Shown one piece after another: positions 7,746-17,429 of a DNA stretch of 47,582 nucleotides. The stretch covers positions 1-47,582 of the forward strand of contig JAFZZR010000181.1 of NCBI GenBank assembly GCA_017615635.1, given 5' to 3'. Within the stretch, counting starts at the first letter, position 1; each line of letters starts with the position of its first letter. The translations under genes were made by a program, and so were the position numbers. The notes under the pieces are model-generated. The model worked only from the letters and a program-made list of their open reading frames with translations, ran no database searches and was not told the origin of the DNA. This DNA comes from Lentisphaeria bacterium (GTDB taxonomy: Bacteria > Verrucomicrobiota > Lentisphaeria > Victivallales > UBA1829).

Positions 7746-10700
7746 ATGCTGAAAAAAATATGTTTTTTGTGGACTGTTTTTGCAGGACTGCTGATTTCTG
7801 TGTTCGCATCGGATATTGTCTGGGATCAGACCAATCAGTTCGATGGCTGGAAGCCGCTGCGGAATGTCAAATGCGAGGTGAAGAACGGTCTTCTGATGCT
7901 GACGGAGATTGAAAACGATCCGCAACTTGTAAGCGGCCCGCTGAAGCTGGATCCGGCCCGGTTCCGGAGCTTCCGATTCCGCTACCGGTATGAGAACCCC
8001 GCTGGAAGCAGCCAGGGCGGGCAACTCTACTATGCCCGGGAGAACGGACACTTCTCTGATCGGGCAAGATGGGATATTCCCAAACTGATCCCGGACGGCG
8101 AATGGCATACCCTGGTCCTGACCGAAAAAAATATGACGAACAAAGTCAGTTGGTTCGAAGGCGGGCCCATCACCCGTTTGCGTTTTGATCCAACGGGGAA
8201 TACGGGCGGACAGATCGAAATCTCCGAGCTCCGGATTGTCGATTCCGAAAGTCCGGTTAAAAAAGGAATGGAAGGAATGGAGAAAATGGATGTTCGTCGG
8301 CCTCTTCCGCCCGTGGAATACACGCTGGATGCGGACAAATGGCCGGACCTTAAGCCCGAATATGTGGATTTCAGCAAACCGCACTCCCCGCACGAGAGTT
8401 ATTTCCGCGGAAAAATGATCAAGAGTCCGCAGGATATGCCCCGCGGCGGGAAGTATGAGACGTTCTATCTCCGGCGTGAGATCGAACTGAAGGAGAAGCC
8501 GGTCCAGGCGTGGGTGCAGTATGTGGCGGACGACTCCGCCGAGCTGTTCCTCAACGGCACTTCCATCTCCCGAAACTCCAACTGGAAAGTCACGGAATCG
8601 GCGGAAGTTTCTCCGAACCTGAAAAAGGGAAAGAACGTTTGGGGCTTTCGTTACAACAACACCCGGAGCGCGGGCGGAGTGCTTGCCGAACTTTATGTGC
8701 AGTATGCCGACGGCTCCTTCGAGCGTTTCGATACGGACGGCTCCTTTCGCAGCAGCGCGGTCAAAAGCGAAAACTGGAGCAGGCCCGGATTCGATGCCTC
8801 CGGCTGGGAGGGCGTGATCGAGCAGGCAGGACCGCCGAATCTCCCGTGGATCGTGAAGGTCGCCTACAACGACTATGCCGTGCCGCAGCGTTTTCTGCGT
8901 GGTTCCGTGACACCGGCGTCGGCACGTGCCGGCAGTACGGTCAGGCTCCGTTTTGATTTCGAGGGGAAGATCCTTTCTGCTCCGCTGGATGCGGCCCTTA
9001 CCCTGAGAAAAGGCGAATCGCTTGCCTGGAGCGAAAAAATTACGCTGGATTCAGCCTCGATCCGGTCCGGCGAAAACGGGACCTGGAGCATCGAATTCGA
9101 TTACCGTCTGCCTCTGTATCTGAACAGCGGACGTCTGACCGCCCGTATCGAATCGGGCTCGATCTTCTGCAAAAACGGAGGTTTCCCGGAGGCGGAGTTC
9201 GATTTTCTCCGGATCGAGCAGGATCCCGCGTTCGGCCGGAAACCGGAAGTCCATATCGGACAGAGCAAAGAATACGGCCCGCACGTGGTGCTGAACGGCA
9301 AGCCTGCCTTTTTCATCTGGGGCCTGACCAATTCCGTACGGCGCCCGGATCTGCTACCCCGCTTCGGCGATGCCCCATTGAACCTGGTGACCGTCTTCGG
9401 CGGCGCGCGGCAGGCATGGCCGGAATGCGGTAAATTCGATCCAACCGTGTATGATCGGAATGCTGAAGCCTGGCGCCGGGAAAACCCGGGTGCCTGGTTC
9501 ATCTGGGATCTTTCCATCTATCCCCCGTCTGACTGGGCGGAGAAATATCCGGACGAAATGTGTCAGGATGAAAAAGGCACGATCAATATGGATGGACAAA
9601 ACTCCTCCGTTAATCATTCTTTTGCCTCCCGCCAAGCCTTGAAGGATATGGAGGAGTGCCTGGTGAAGTCCATCGAATATCTGGAAAGCTCGCCGTATGC
9701 GAACCGGATCCTCGGCTACCGGGTCACCGGCGGACATACCATCGAATGGCTGGGCTGGGATTCCAGTAAACCGAAGCGGGCTCTGGATTTTTCACCCGCG
9801 GCGGGAAAAGCATTCGAGGAGTTCGCTCGGAAGCATTATCCGCAGCTTCAGGATTATACTATCCCCACGTTTGCGGAGCGACATCAGCTCGACGGCGGCG
9901 AACTTCTCTGGGAGCCGGGGAAGCACTGGAGATCGATCGCGTATCATGATTTCTATTCCAATGCCGTGGCGGATATGATGATCCATCTCTGCTCCAAGGC
10001 GAAGGATCTGCTGAACGGGCGCAAGCTCGTCGGCACCTACTATGGATATGTCGCCACGCTTCACGGCTCAGGAAACTCCCAGATGCGTGCCCATTATGCT
10101 CTGAAGAAAGTCCTGGATTCCAAAGCCGTTGACTTTCTGCTCTCGCCTCAGGCATATTCCATCCGGAATCTCGGCGATACCTGCGGCGATATGAAACCTT
10201 TCGAGTCCATCCGCAAGGCCGGGATCATCCCCGTGATCGAAGACGATGCCCGAACCCATTGCGGCGCAGTGACCGGCGGGATCTATCAGACCGTCACGGA
10301 ACAGACCACTCTGGACATCGTCCGGCGCGACCTGGGTATTGCGCTTTGCCGCAACGAGATCCCGTATCTCTATGCCATCTGGAACGGGACCGATTTCGAC
10401 TTTCCTGCATTATCGGAAACATTTGAAAAGATCCGCCGGATCGGAGAATTCTGCCTGGAACGGAACGTACGGCGGAATGCAAAAATCGCTGTCGTGTTCA
10501 GCGAGAAAACTGTCACTTCCATGCCCATGCTGGCCGGGCCCTTTGAGCGAACCCAGATGTATCAGCAGTACAGGCCGGACGGCACGGTCCTCTCCGGACT
10601 CAATAACTGTCAGACGCTTACCTACGAGAGCTTTATCGGGAATGCCACGAGGTTTGCCCGTCTGGGGGCGCCCGTGGATTATCTGCTGGCGGAAGATTTG

Positions 10701-11381
10701 AAGGATCATCCCGGCGAGTATAAAATGTATATTTTCCTCAACTGCTTTGTATATGACCAGGATTTTCTGCTGGCGGTCGAGAAGCTCCGTCAGCGTGAAT
10801 GCACCCTCTTCTGGGTATATGCCCCCGGATACACCTTCGATGGCAGAAATTCAACGGAAAACATGAAGCGTTTGACCGGAATCAGTTTGGCAAAATCCGA
10901 TGAACCGCTCGTCCCTGCCGTCAAACTGCGGAACGGTCAGTGGATGGGCGGCCGGACAACCCGTTTCGCCCCGTGCTTCTACGTGACCGATCCGAACGCG
11001 GAAGTCCTGGGCGTCAATGAGCTGGGACAACCCGGTCTCGCCGCGGTCCGGACAGAAAGGGCGGAATCCATCTTTTCCTGCGTGTATCAGCTGGATACAC
11101 CTTTCCTCACCGAACTGGCGAAACGGACGGGCGTCCATATCTATTCGGAAAATTCCGATCCCATGGAGGCAAATGCCGCCCTCATTTCGCTTCATGCACG
11201 TTTTGCCGGACTCAAGACAGTGAAGCTGCCCCGTAAGACAAACGTACTGGACGTATTCAATGGAAGGATCATTGCCCGTGATGCCGATTCCTTCACCTTC
11301 GAGGCTCCGCTTCATTCCAGCTGGCTGTTCTATTACGGGGATGATGCGGACGATCTGCTGAAAAAAATGCAGGGCAGATAA
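7746..11381 (+). CDS. Large exported GH42-like beta-galactosidase-type protein
   Basis: The start is set at ATG 7746, 9 nt after AGGAG (7732-7736), giving 1211 residues; a TTG at 7737 is in frame but too close to that site. After a signal peptide (about 1-21) there is a jelly-roll-like segment (about 22-165), a second beta-sandwich resembling GH2 sugar-binding domains (about 240-340), a linker beta domain (about 390-490), a TIM-barrel-like region (about 505-900, VVLNGKPAFFIWG to YAIWNG) and a Rossmann-like region similar to the GH42 trimerisation domain (about 905-1050). Overall it looks like an extracytoplasmic beta-galactosidase-like enzyme of clan GH-A. The catalytic Glu residues cannot be fixed by eye. 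It is the second gene after the pseudopilin, probably under AraC regulator 1. Confidence 0.7.
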   Translation: MLKKICFLWTVFAGLLISVFASDIVWDQTNQFDGWKPLRNVKCEVKNGLLMLTEIENDPQLVSGPLKLDPARFRSFRFRYRYENPAGSSQGGQLYYARENGHFSDRARWDIPKLIPDGEWHTLVLTEKNMTNKVSWFEGGPITRLRFDPTGNTGGQIEISELRIVDSESPVKKGMEGMEKMDVRRPLPPVEYTLDADKWPDLKPEYVDFSKPHSPHESYFRGKMIKSPQDMPRGGKYETFYLRREIELKEKPVQAWVQYVADDSAELFLNGTSISRNSNWKVTESAEVSPNLKKGKNVWGFRYNNTRSAGGVLAELYVQYADGSFERFDTDGSFRSSAVKSENWSRPGFDASGWEGVIEQAGPPNLPWIVKVAYNDYAVPQRFLRGSVTPASARAGSTVRLRFDFEGKILSAPLDAALTLRKGESLAWSEKITLDSASIRSGENGTWSIEFDYRLPLYLNSGRLTARIESGSIFCKNGGFPEAEFDFLRIEQDPAFGRKPEVHIGQSKEYGPHVVLNGKPAFFIWGLTNSVRRPDLLPRFGDAPLNLVTVFGGARQAWPECGKFDPTVYDRNAEAWRRENPGAWFIWDLSIYPPSDWAEKYPDEMCQDEKGTINMDGQNSSVNHSFASRQALKDMEECLVKSIEYLESSPYANRILGYRVTGGHTIEWLGWDSSKPKRALDFSPAAGKAFEEFARKHYPQLQDYTIPTFAERHQLDGGELLWEPGKHWRSIAYHDFYSNAVADMMIHLCSKAKDLLNGRKLVGTYYGYVATLHGSGNSQMRAHYALKKVLDSKAVDFLLSPQAYSIRNLGDTCGDMKPFESIRKAGIIPVIEDDARTHCGAVTGGIYQTVTEQTTLDIVRRDLGIALCRNEIPYLYAIWNGTDFDFPALSETFEKIRRIGEFCLERNVRRNAKIAVVFSEKTVTSMPMLAGPFERTQMYQQYRPDGTVLSGLNNCQTLTYESFIGNATRFARLGAPVDYLLAEDLKDHPGEYKMYIFLNCFVYDQDFLLAVEKLRQRECTLFWVYAPGYTFDGRNSTENMKRLTGISLAKSDEPLVPAVKLRNGQWMGGRTTRFAPCFYVTDPNAEVLGVNELGQPGLAAVRTERAESIFSCVYQLDTPFLTELAKRTGVHIYSENSDPMEANAALISLHARFAGLKTVKLPRKTNVLDVFNGRIIARDADSFTFEAPLHSSWLFYYGDDADDLLKKMQGR

Positions 11382-11391
11382 AGATTCAGCT

Positions 11392-12279
11392 TCACCGGCG
11401 TTTTTCCGGCGGCGCGGTCCGATATTCCATGGGCGGGACACCGTAGCATGAACGGAAGGCGCGGAAGAAGTAGGGCATGCTGGTGAATCCGGACTGATCG
11501 GCGATCTCCTTGAGGCTGAAGTCGGTATTGACCAGCAGCTCGGCGGCGTGGCGGAGCCTCAGATTCCGCAGATAGATCATGGGCGTCACCCCCAGCGCGG
11601 AACGGAAATGCCTCAGCAGCGTGGCCCGGGAGAGGGAGGTCATCTTCGAGAGATCCTCCAGATAGACCGCTTTCCGGAAGTTTTCATCCAGATAGGCGGT
11701 CAGTTTCGGAATGTCCAGCGGCTGACGGATCTCTCCGACCGGGATGTGCCAGAGTTCGCAGAGCCGGCTCAAAATGACCATGAAGAGACCCAGCTTGTAG
11801 CAGTGTCTGCCCGCCTTGCTGCTGGCATCCAGCAGGTATCCGAGCATGGACTCCATTTCGGTGAAGACAGTCTCCTTCAGGCGGATCAGCGGATAATCCC
11901 GGTCGCCGAACGCCTTTGCGTCGCGCAGGAATATCTCCTTGTAGACCGCCGATGAATAGAGTTCCAGCAGGACGGGCGGCAGATGGGTCACCTTGAACAT
12001 CAGATTGATCACAGAAAGATCGGACGAGGCTTTCGTATAGGCGTGATAGCCGCCTTCCGGGATCACGATCACGCAGCCGCGCCGGATGGGGACGGGCCGG
12101 TGGTCTTCCGACTGATGTCTTCCGCATCCCCGGATCACGAACACGCATTCGCAGAAATCATGGCGGTGCGTTACCGTGACCGGCTGTGTCTTTTCGTGCT
12201 TGACCCGAAGAGGGAAAAGGGGTTCCAGTCGGAATACGCGCTTTCCGGTCTTCTGATAAAGATTTGCATAATCGAACAT
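11392..12279 (-). CDS. AraC-family regulator 2 (cupin sensor + double HTH)
   Basis: This 295-residue protein has the same plan as AraC regulator 1: cupin half with TVTHRHDFCECVF (about 34-46) and GGYHAYT, then two HTH units. Its second HTH is identical to that of regulator 1 over about 60 residues; the first HTH (YLEDLSKMTSLSRATLLRHF) and sensor half differ. AAAGGCGG precedes the ATG. It is convergent with the GH42-like gene (10-nt gap) and divergent from the SGNH hydrolase operon, whose promoter carries tandem direct repeats. It probably activates that operon and, from the shared promoter element, the one at 18368. Confidence 0.9.
   Translation of the reverse strand: MFDYANLYQKTGKRVFRLEPLFPLRVKHEKTQPVTVTHRHDFCECVFVIRGCGRHQSEDHRPVPIRRGCVIVIPEGGYHAYTKASSDLSVINLMFKVTHLPPVLLELYSSAVYKEIFLRDAKAFGDRDYPLIRLKETVFTEMESMLGYLLDASSKAGRHCYKLGLFMVILSRLCELWHIPVGEIRQPLDIPKLTAYLDENFRKAVYLEDLSKMTSLSRATLLRHFRSALGVTPMIYLRNLRLRHAAELLVNTDFSLKEIADQSGFTSMPYFFRAFRSCYGVPPMEYRTAPPEKRR
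11423..11595. repeat. Second copy of the 173-bp HTH2-coding segment
   Basis: Partner of 5887-6059 with two mismatches, lying at the 3' end of araC-like gene 2. About 5.5 kb separates the copies, in direct orientation. Confidence 0.9.
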
Positions 12280-12298
12280 GATTCCGCCTTTCTGATAT

Positions 12299-12326
12299 AT
12301 TATACTGCATCGGCAATGAAAATCAA
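12299..12326 (-). promoter_or_regulatory. Predicted promoter of araC-like gene 2
   Basis: Minus strand: TTGATT (12326-12321), 16 nt, TATAAT (12304-12299), about 20 nt before the start codon. Confidence 0.65.
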
Positions 12327-12352
12327 GGTGAGTAAAGTATTATTTTGAGAAT

Positions 12353-12408
12353 ATAAGCGGTAAAATGATGAAATAAGCACTTGAAAACATCGTGATCGGC
12401 TATATTTT
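12353..12408 (+). promoter_or_regulatory. Promoter with tandem ATAAGC-type direct repeats (copy 1)
   Basis: ATAAGCGGTAAAATGAT at 12353-12369 is followed by ATAAGC...TTGAAAAC from 12373, a direct repeat with a period of about 20 bp. The second copy holds the -35 TTGAAA (12381-12386); TATTTT (12403-12408) follows after 16 nt. The block 12353-12387 matches 18265-18299 at 30 of 35 positions. Lies between divergent araC-like gene 2 and the SGNH gene. Confidence 0.65.
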
Positions 12409-12455
12409 ATGGCGTAAACCGGAACTGGGAATCAACCGAATGGAGAAGTGTGAAA

Positions 12456-13094
12456 ATGAGCGTGCCTGAAATGGATGGTCCCTGGCTTCAGTCAGGCGAT
12501 GTCCTGCTGTGCTTCGGCGACAGTCTGACCGCGGCGGGCGATGGATATGTCAAGATGCTTCAGGAAAATCTGGAGCCCCGGGGGATCCGGATCATCAACG
12601 CCGGTCTTGGCGGAGACAAGACGCCTGCGGCGCTGACCCGGCTGAAAAGCGATGTTCTGGACCGGAAACCCACTGCCGTCAGCATCTTCTTCGGGAACAA
12701 CGATGCCATTATCGGGCGCGGCATCTGGCGGGATGAACCCGTCATTTCGCCCTTGACCTTCGAGGAGAATCTGAAGTGGATCGTCCATCTCTGCCGTCTG
12801 CACGGCGGGATCCGGAAATTCAGCATCTGTACGATAACCTCCCGGCACGAGGGAAAGCTCTATTCCGATTTCGGCGATATCCGCCGTGAGTACTGTCTGG
12901 CCGCCCGTCGGGCCGCGGACGCCATGAACACCTGCCTGGTCCCTCTGGACGCCGTCTTTGATGAACTCCGGGAGAAGAATTACGCAAAGCTGTCGCCGGA
13001 GGGATTGCTTTATACGCGGGACGGTTTGCACCTGAACGCGGAGGGCAACCGGATCGCCGCCGACGCCATGCTCCGGGCCTGGCACATGATTTGA
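12456..13094 (+). CDS. SGNH/GDSL-family esterase-like hydrolase
   Basis: The 212-residue protein carries all four SGNH blocks: GDSL at 21-24 (nucleophile Ser23), the block II Gly in NAGLGGD (48-54), GNND at 80-83 (oxyanion Asn), and D189-x-x-H192 near the end. No signal peptide is present, so it should be cytoplasmic. ATG 12456 is chosen over the in-frame GTG at 12450 because GGAG (12442-12445) is better spaced. SGNH enzymes in glycan loci often remove acetyl or other ester groups; that role is inferred. It heads an operon with the CBM-like and large exported genes downstream and is likely controlled by AraC regulator 2. Confidence 0.85.
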   Translation: MSVPEMDGPWLQSGDVLLCFGDSLTAAGDGYVKMLQENLEPRGIRIINAGLGGDKTPAALTRLKSDVLDRKPTAVSIFFGNNDAIIGRGIWRDEPVISPLTFEENLKWIVHLCRLHGGIRKFSICTITSRHEGKLYSDFGDIRREYCLAARRAADAMNTCLVPLDAVFDELREKNYAKLSPEGLLYTRDGLHLNAEGNRIAADAMLRAWHMI

Positions 13095-13137
13095 TTTCGT
13101 AAAGGCGGGAAGAATCAAAACCGACGAGGAGGTTCAT

Positions 13138-13974
13138 ATGAAAGGCAAATGGATTGCAGCCCTGCTGCTGGCGGCGCCGCTGGTTTCTTTGGCAGCGGGG
13201 GAGGGAGATGCGCTGAAACTGCGCCTGATCCCGTCACCCAATCTGGTGCGGAACGCGGATTTCCATGAACTGAATGAAAAAGGACTGCCGAAGGGATGGC
13301 ATTTCGACAACTGCTCGCGGTCCCCGTACTTCAAATCGGAAGTCATTCAAAAAGAAGACGGAAATTGTCTCGCCGTCAACACGGAATGGAAGAAATTCGG
13401 ATACTGGCTGCAGGATATCCCCGTGCAGGAGGGGATCACCTATCGTGCGGGCGTGGAGGTGCAGTCGGATGATCCGACTCCGGGACTGTGGCTCATGCTG
13501 CAGAGGAAGCCGGACGCGGCTGCATGGAAGGGCCGGACGGAGTTCCTGACTTTCCGTTCGACGATCATGGGCGACGAGATGCGGGAGGCGCTCCGCGATT
13601 TCGTCGACGAGGATCTGCTTGTGTGCATGAGCGCCACAAGATGGCTGCTGCTGGATACGGCCGTCCCCGTTCCCGCCGGCAGCGGGATATCCGCCTGCGC
13701 CATGCGGGTGGGCATCTACGGGGGAAATGCGGGCCAGGCCCGCTTCCGGAATCCGTTTTTCCGGGCGGAACAGCCGACTCTTGAGGCGGAGATCACGGGA
13801 AGCGGCTGGACGCAGCTCCATGTGGCGGGCGCGGTCCCGGAGACGGTGAAGCTGGATCCGGCGAAGGAGCAGCAGGTGGTGACGGTTCTTCTCCCGAAAG
13901 GAAAGAGTCTGTATAAAGCGGAGTTGAGCGATCGGGAATGCGTCAGGGAAACGAAGGAGATCTGCCATGAATAA
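13138..13974 (+). CDS. Exported protein with CBM4/9-like beta-sandwich
   Basis: The 278-residue product has a signal peptide (about 1-20, LVSLAAG). Residues about 35-210 (NLVRNADFHELNEKGLPKGW to RFRNPFF) follow the pattern of CBM4/9-type carbohydrate-binding beta-sandwiches, including the closing strand that describes the bound feature. No catalytic motif is recognised. GAGGAGG upstream of ATG is a strong ribosome site. The end overlaps the start of the next gene by 8 nt (13967-13974), indicating translational coupling. It may target or present the glycan to the large enzyme encoded next. Confidence 0.65.
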   Translation: MKGKWIAALLLAAPLVSLAAGEGDALKLRLIPSPNLVRNADFHELNEKGLPKGWHFDNCSRSPYFKSEVIQKEDGNCLAVNTEWKKFGYWLQDIPVQEGITYRAGVEVQSDDPTPGLWLMLQRKPDAAAWKGRTEFLTFRSTIMGDEMREALRDFVDEDLLVCMSATRWLLLDTAVPVPAGSGISACAMRVGIYGGNAGQARFRNPFFRAEQPTLEAEITGSGWTQLHVAGAVPETVKLDPAKEQQVVTVLLPKGKSLYKAELSDRECVRETKEICHE

Positions 13975-16462
13975 AATCGTTTTGTCCGTACTTTTTGCGA
14001 GTCTGGGATGTCTCCTTCCGGCATCCGAGTCCGTACTGGAAATTTTCGAATTCGGAAAGCCCGAACCCGTTGTCCGCACCGCGCTTTCCGGTTCTCCGCA
14101 GGATTTCTCCGGATCGGGCTGGTCCTGCCGGGCGGAAAAAATGAACGGGCCGATCGCAGGATGGGATCTTCGGTTCACCAGTCCGCGGCACGAACCGGTG
14201 CGCCTCTCCGTCCGGTTGACGTCCCCGCTCGGCTTCACGCCGAAACGTTTCTGGGACGGGAACAAGGAAAGAAATGCGGAAAACCTTCCGCTGGAACGCC
14301 GGGAATTTCTGGAAGCCTTTCCCCTGGCGTCCGCGGAGGACGGACGTACGGGCCGGGCTCTCGGATTTACACCGGACACGATCCTGAGCGGATTCACCCG
14401 TGCCTTGACCTCCGATGGTCTGGTGCTGGAGGCCCGGATCGTGGTTGACGACCGCCGTGTGCAGGAGCTGGGGATCGTCGATTTTTCCTTCGATCCGGAA
14501 TTCGGCTGGCGCAATGCGGTGGAAGCGTATCAGACCGCGTACCCGAAGTGGTTCGAGCCGACGCCGGGCGTCGATCCCCGGATCTACGGAGTCAGCGGAT
14601 ATTTGGGCAGTGCCCATCTGCAGCGGGAGTTTCTGCTTCATTCGAATCGGAAATCCCGGATCGAATGGGAATGGACGTATGCGCCCTGGTATGAATCGGG
14701 CAACTGGTATCCTCCGGGCGAGGGCTGGCAGGGCGAGACGAACGAGTACCTGAGTTACTACGGGCATCGGAAGGGAAAGCCGATCACCCGCGAGGAATAT
14801 CATGACGTGCTGGTCCGGCAGATGCAGTGGGGCGACAAGGTTGCGGCCATGTTTTACTACATTCTGGTCAAGGATATCCATCAGAATGTGGCGAAGCATT
14901 ATCCGGATGCGGTGATGCCGGGCACAAGCGGACTCCATTCTCTGCCCTCCAACGCGGGAAAAACCAAGTCCGCCTTCGCCCCCGGATCGCCCCTTTTCGA
15001 CTATTTGAAGAAGCAGCTGAAAAATGTGGTGGATCACTATGAGATCGCCGGTTTTTCGTTCGATATGGCCAACAGCAGTTACCATGTCGACGTGCCGAGC
15101 CAGCTGGAGTATGCGGTGGGAAGATCCTGGTATGACGACGGGAAAATCTTCACCTCGGATACGGTGGCCCCGATCCCGTTCTCCGATTATATCCATACGC
15201 TGAAGCGCGGGGACAAGATCATGGGGACGATGTTCAATGCGGCGCTGAGCGATTTTTCGCCGTTCACGTTCTTCCATTGCGATGGAGCCATCATGGAAGG
15301 TCTTCCCGAATACAACGTGAGCATGATCCTGCCCCTGCGTCTGATCATGGGCCGCAAGCCTCTTACATTCTGGCATGGCAATCAGGCCCGCAATCCGCTT
15401 CTCCATCCGTCGATCGTCGACCCGGAGAAGAAGGAAAAAGCGGAGCTTGGATTTCGGCAGTTCTATTTGCTCAAGTGCTATGAGTTCGGGATCAATCCCA
15501 TGAACTGGATTTCAGGCGGCCCCGTCTTCCAGCCTCATCTTTCCGCGATCCGAGCCCTCAGCGAAGCCGGATATCATCCCGTCCCTGCGGTCAAAGGCTC
15601 CGATCCGTTCTGGACCGGCCGCTTCGGCGACGGCGAGGGGACTCTTCTCACATTCAGCAATCCGAAACGGGAAACGATGACGCGGACCGTCCGGGTCATC
15701 AACCGCTATCTTGGCAGCGGGACGTACGGTTTTATCCCGCAGACCGGAAAGCTGGACCAGAAGTTCGCCGACGGCGAAACCGTGTTCGAACTTACGCTCG
15801 AGCCGAAGGAAGTCGTCGTCCTCCGGACCGTGACGCTGAAAGGCGATATCTCCGAACTGTCCGTGTCGGCGGACGAAAAATCCGTCACGCTTCAGGCTGA
15901 TGCGCCGTTCGAATTCACGCTGCCTTCGGCGGATCTCGCCGGACGCCGTATCGACTACGGAAAGAAATTCATTTCCGGCAAGACGGAAAAATCGGTCGAG
16001 CTGCCGCTTCTGCCTGCCTGCGGGATCTTCGCCCCCGAGGATGCCATGGTTGCGTTCCTGGCCCCGGAGAAAACGCCCGCTCTGGAGGCCGGGGCCGCGC
16101 GGGATGTAAGGATCGCCGCGGAAATGACTTCGCTGTACCGGCCCACCGAAACGGCCAGCCTGCGCCGATTCGGCAAATTGAACGGCAATGCGGGTTTTCT
16201 GGATGCGGAACTGGCAAAGCCGGATCTTGTCATAAGCGAACCGGGCAGCACGTCCGCTGGAACCTTGAAGATCTGCGTGGGCACGACCGCGGACTTCCCT
16301 GAACTCAAAATCCCCGAAAACTTCCCCGGGCCCTTCCTCGTTATGCCCGATCCGAATACTCTCTGGATCGGCGGTTCCACACCCGAACAGGTCCGGAAGG
16401 CCGCGCTTGTCTATTTCGATATGCTCGACCGCGAATGGAGCAAACGGGAAAAAAAGATATGA
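13967..16462 (+). CDS. Large exported protein, glycosidase-like, family not recognised
   Basis: The 831-residue protein has a signal peptide (about 1-20, LLPASES). An N-terminal beta-rich part (about 20-190) is followed by a region with barrel-like features (about 190-550), including the aromatic and acidic stretch EWEWTYAPWYESGNWYPP near 238-255, GFSFDMANSSYH near 364-375 and FFHCDGAIMEGLPEY near 430-444, then beta-sandwich material to the end. Acidic residues in such strand-end positions suggest a glycoside hydrolase, but I cannot place it in a numbered family. It is translationally coupled to the CBM-like gene. Its TGA stop (16460-16462) is formed inside the first copy of a 7-bp tandem repeat. 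Confidence 0.6.
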   Translation: MNKIVLSVLFASLGCLLPASESVLEIFEFGKPEPVVRTALSGSPQDFSGSGWSCRAEKMNGPIAGWDLRFTSPRHEPVRLSVRLTSPLGFTPKRFWDGNKERNAENLPLERREFLEAFPLASAEDGRTGRALGFTPDTILSGFTRALTSDGLVLEARIVVDDRRVQELGIVDFSFDPEFGWRNAVEAYQTAYPKWFEPTPGVDPRIYGVSGYLGSAHLQREFLLHSNRKSRIEWEWTYAPWYESGNWYPPGEGWQGETNEYLSYYGHRKGKPITREEYHDVLVRQMQWGDKVAAMFYYILVKDIHQNVAKHYPDAVMPGTSGLHSLPSNAGKTKSAFAPGSPLFDYLKKQLKNVVDHYEIAGFSFDMANSSYHVDVPSQLEYAVGRSWYDDGKIFTSDTVAPIPFSDYIHTLKRGDKIMGTMFNAALSDFSPFTFFHCDGAIMEGLPEYNVSMILPLRLIMGRKPLTFWHGNQARNPLLHPSIVDPEKKEKAELGFRQFYLLKCYEFGINPMNWISGGPVFQPHLSAIRALSEAGYHPVPAVKGSDPFWTGRFGDGEGTLLTFSNPKRETMTRTVRVINRYLGSGTYGFIPQTGKLDQKFADGETVFELTLEPKEVVVLRTVTLKGDISELSVSADEKSVTLQADAPFEFTLPSADLAGRRIDYGKKFISGKTEKSVELPLLPACGIFAPEDAMVAFLAPEKTPALEAGAARDVRIAAEMTSLYRPTETASLRRFGKLNGNAGFLDAELAKPDLVISEPGSTSAGTLKICVGTTADFPELKIPENFPGPFLVMPDPNTLWIGGSTPEQVRKAALVYFDMLDREWSKREKKI

Positions 16463-16493
16463 GGTATGAGGTATGAGGTATGAGGTATGAGGA
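16459..16493. repeat. Heptamer tandem repeat (ATGAGGT)4 + ATGAGGA
   Basis: Four perfect and one one-off copy of ATGAGGT run from 16459 to 16493, overlapping the stop codon of the upstream gene. A related array lies at 35232-35259 inside a pseudopilin leader. A unit of 7 is not a multiple of 3. Confidence 0.95.
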
Positions 16494-16600
16494 AGGAGAG
16501 ATGAGAGAAATTTTGTATCCATTCCTCTTTGCCGTGACAAACCGGGGATACTGAAAAAGACTTACGATACTAACACATCTTTTGTGAAAGGAGAAAAGCC

Positions 16601-17347
16601 ATGCTGAAATCTGACAATTCATGCCGGAAGTGTTTTACGCTGATCGAATTGCTGGTCGTCATCGCCATCATTGCGATCCTGGCGGGGATGCTGCTGCCGT
16701 CCTTGAGCACCACCAAAGAACTCTCCCGGTCGATTTCCTGTCTCAACAACCTGAAGCAGATCGGGATCGCCGGGACGATGTACGGGAACGACAACGACGG
16801 ATATTTCCGGCACAAGCAGGGGATCTGGAGCACTTATTCCGGGACGATCCATATCGCGCAGTATCTCGGAGGCGCATCGCATGACGAGATCATGGCTGCC
16901 GACAGCGAGCATCGTCCGTCCTACTGGCTGCGCGTGTATGAATGTCCCTCCACCGAATATACGGAACGGATCATTCCCTACGGCTTTATTTATTCCACAA
17001 ATTCCGCGAAAAATTATTGCCTTCCGCTGTACAGGCACACGAAATATCCCAGCGACTACTATAATTACGGAACGCCTTCCAATTCCATTTTTGCCGGGGA
17101 TGCCTACAATCCGACGAACGGAGAAGCCAATTCCTGCATGTGCCGGGATATCTCCGGACAGTACGCGCTGCCTCATCAGAGGCACAACAAGAAGGGCAAC
17201 ATGGTCTTCGTGGACGGGCATGCTCTTGCCACGACGTTCGAGGAACTCGACAGCTCGAAGTGCGGGTATCCTCTGGAAAAATGGCGTCCGGTCTCCAAAA
17301 ACAGGTACATGGGATCCGGAGCCGGCACTGTCCTGGTGTCCTATTGA
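16601..17347 (+). CDS. H-X9-DG pseudopilin (tandem copy A)
   Basis: The 248-residue protein has a 10-residue leader ending RKC and then the helix [19 protein letters not shown]; the residue before Phe is Cys instead of Gly. CLNNLKQIG follows the helix. [13 protein letters not shown] near the C-terminus is the H-X9-DG motif. GGAG (about 16590) supports the ATG. The next gene (17430) is a close tandem duplicate, most similar in the first 200 nt or so at DNA level. It lies 138 nt after the large exported gene and probably belongs with that operon. Confidence 0.9.
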   Translation: MLKSDNSCRKCFTLIELLVVIAIIAILAGMLLPSLSTTKELSRSISCLNNLKQIGIAGTMYGNDNDGYFRHKQGIWSTYSGTIHIAQYLGGASHDEIMAADSEHRPSYWLRVYECPSTEYTERIIPYGFIYSTNSAKNYCLPLYRHTKYPSDYYNYGTPSNSIFAGDAYNPTNGEANSCMCRDISGQYALPHQRHNKKGNMVFVDGHALATTFEELDSSKCGYPLEKWRPVSKNRYMGSGAGTVLVSY

Positions 17348-17429
17348 CCGTTTCACTGGTTTTGTGTCGCAGGTGTGAGTCTCTTAAAACAAGGAGATTA
17401 TGGTAAACATATTAAAAAGGAGAAAAGGC

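Noticed and set aside
16459..16493. Short peptide-coding or regulatory leader
   Set aside because: The heptamer tract has no start with a ribosome site and reads through in all frames as a simple repeat; treated as a tandem repeat.
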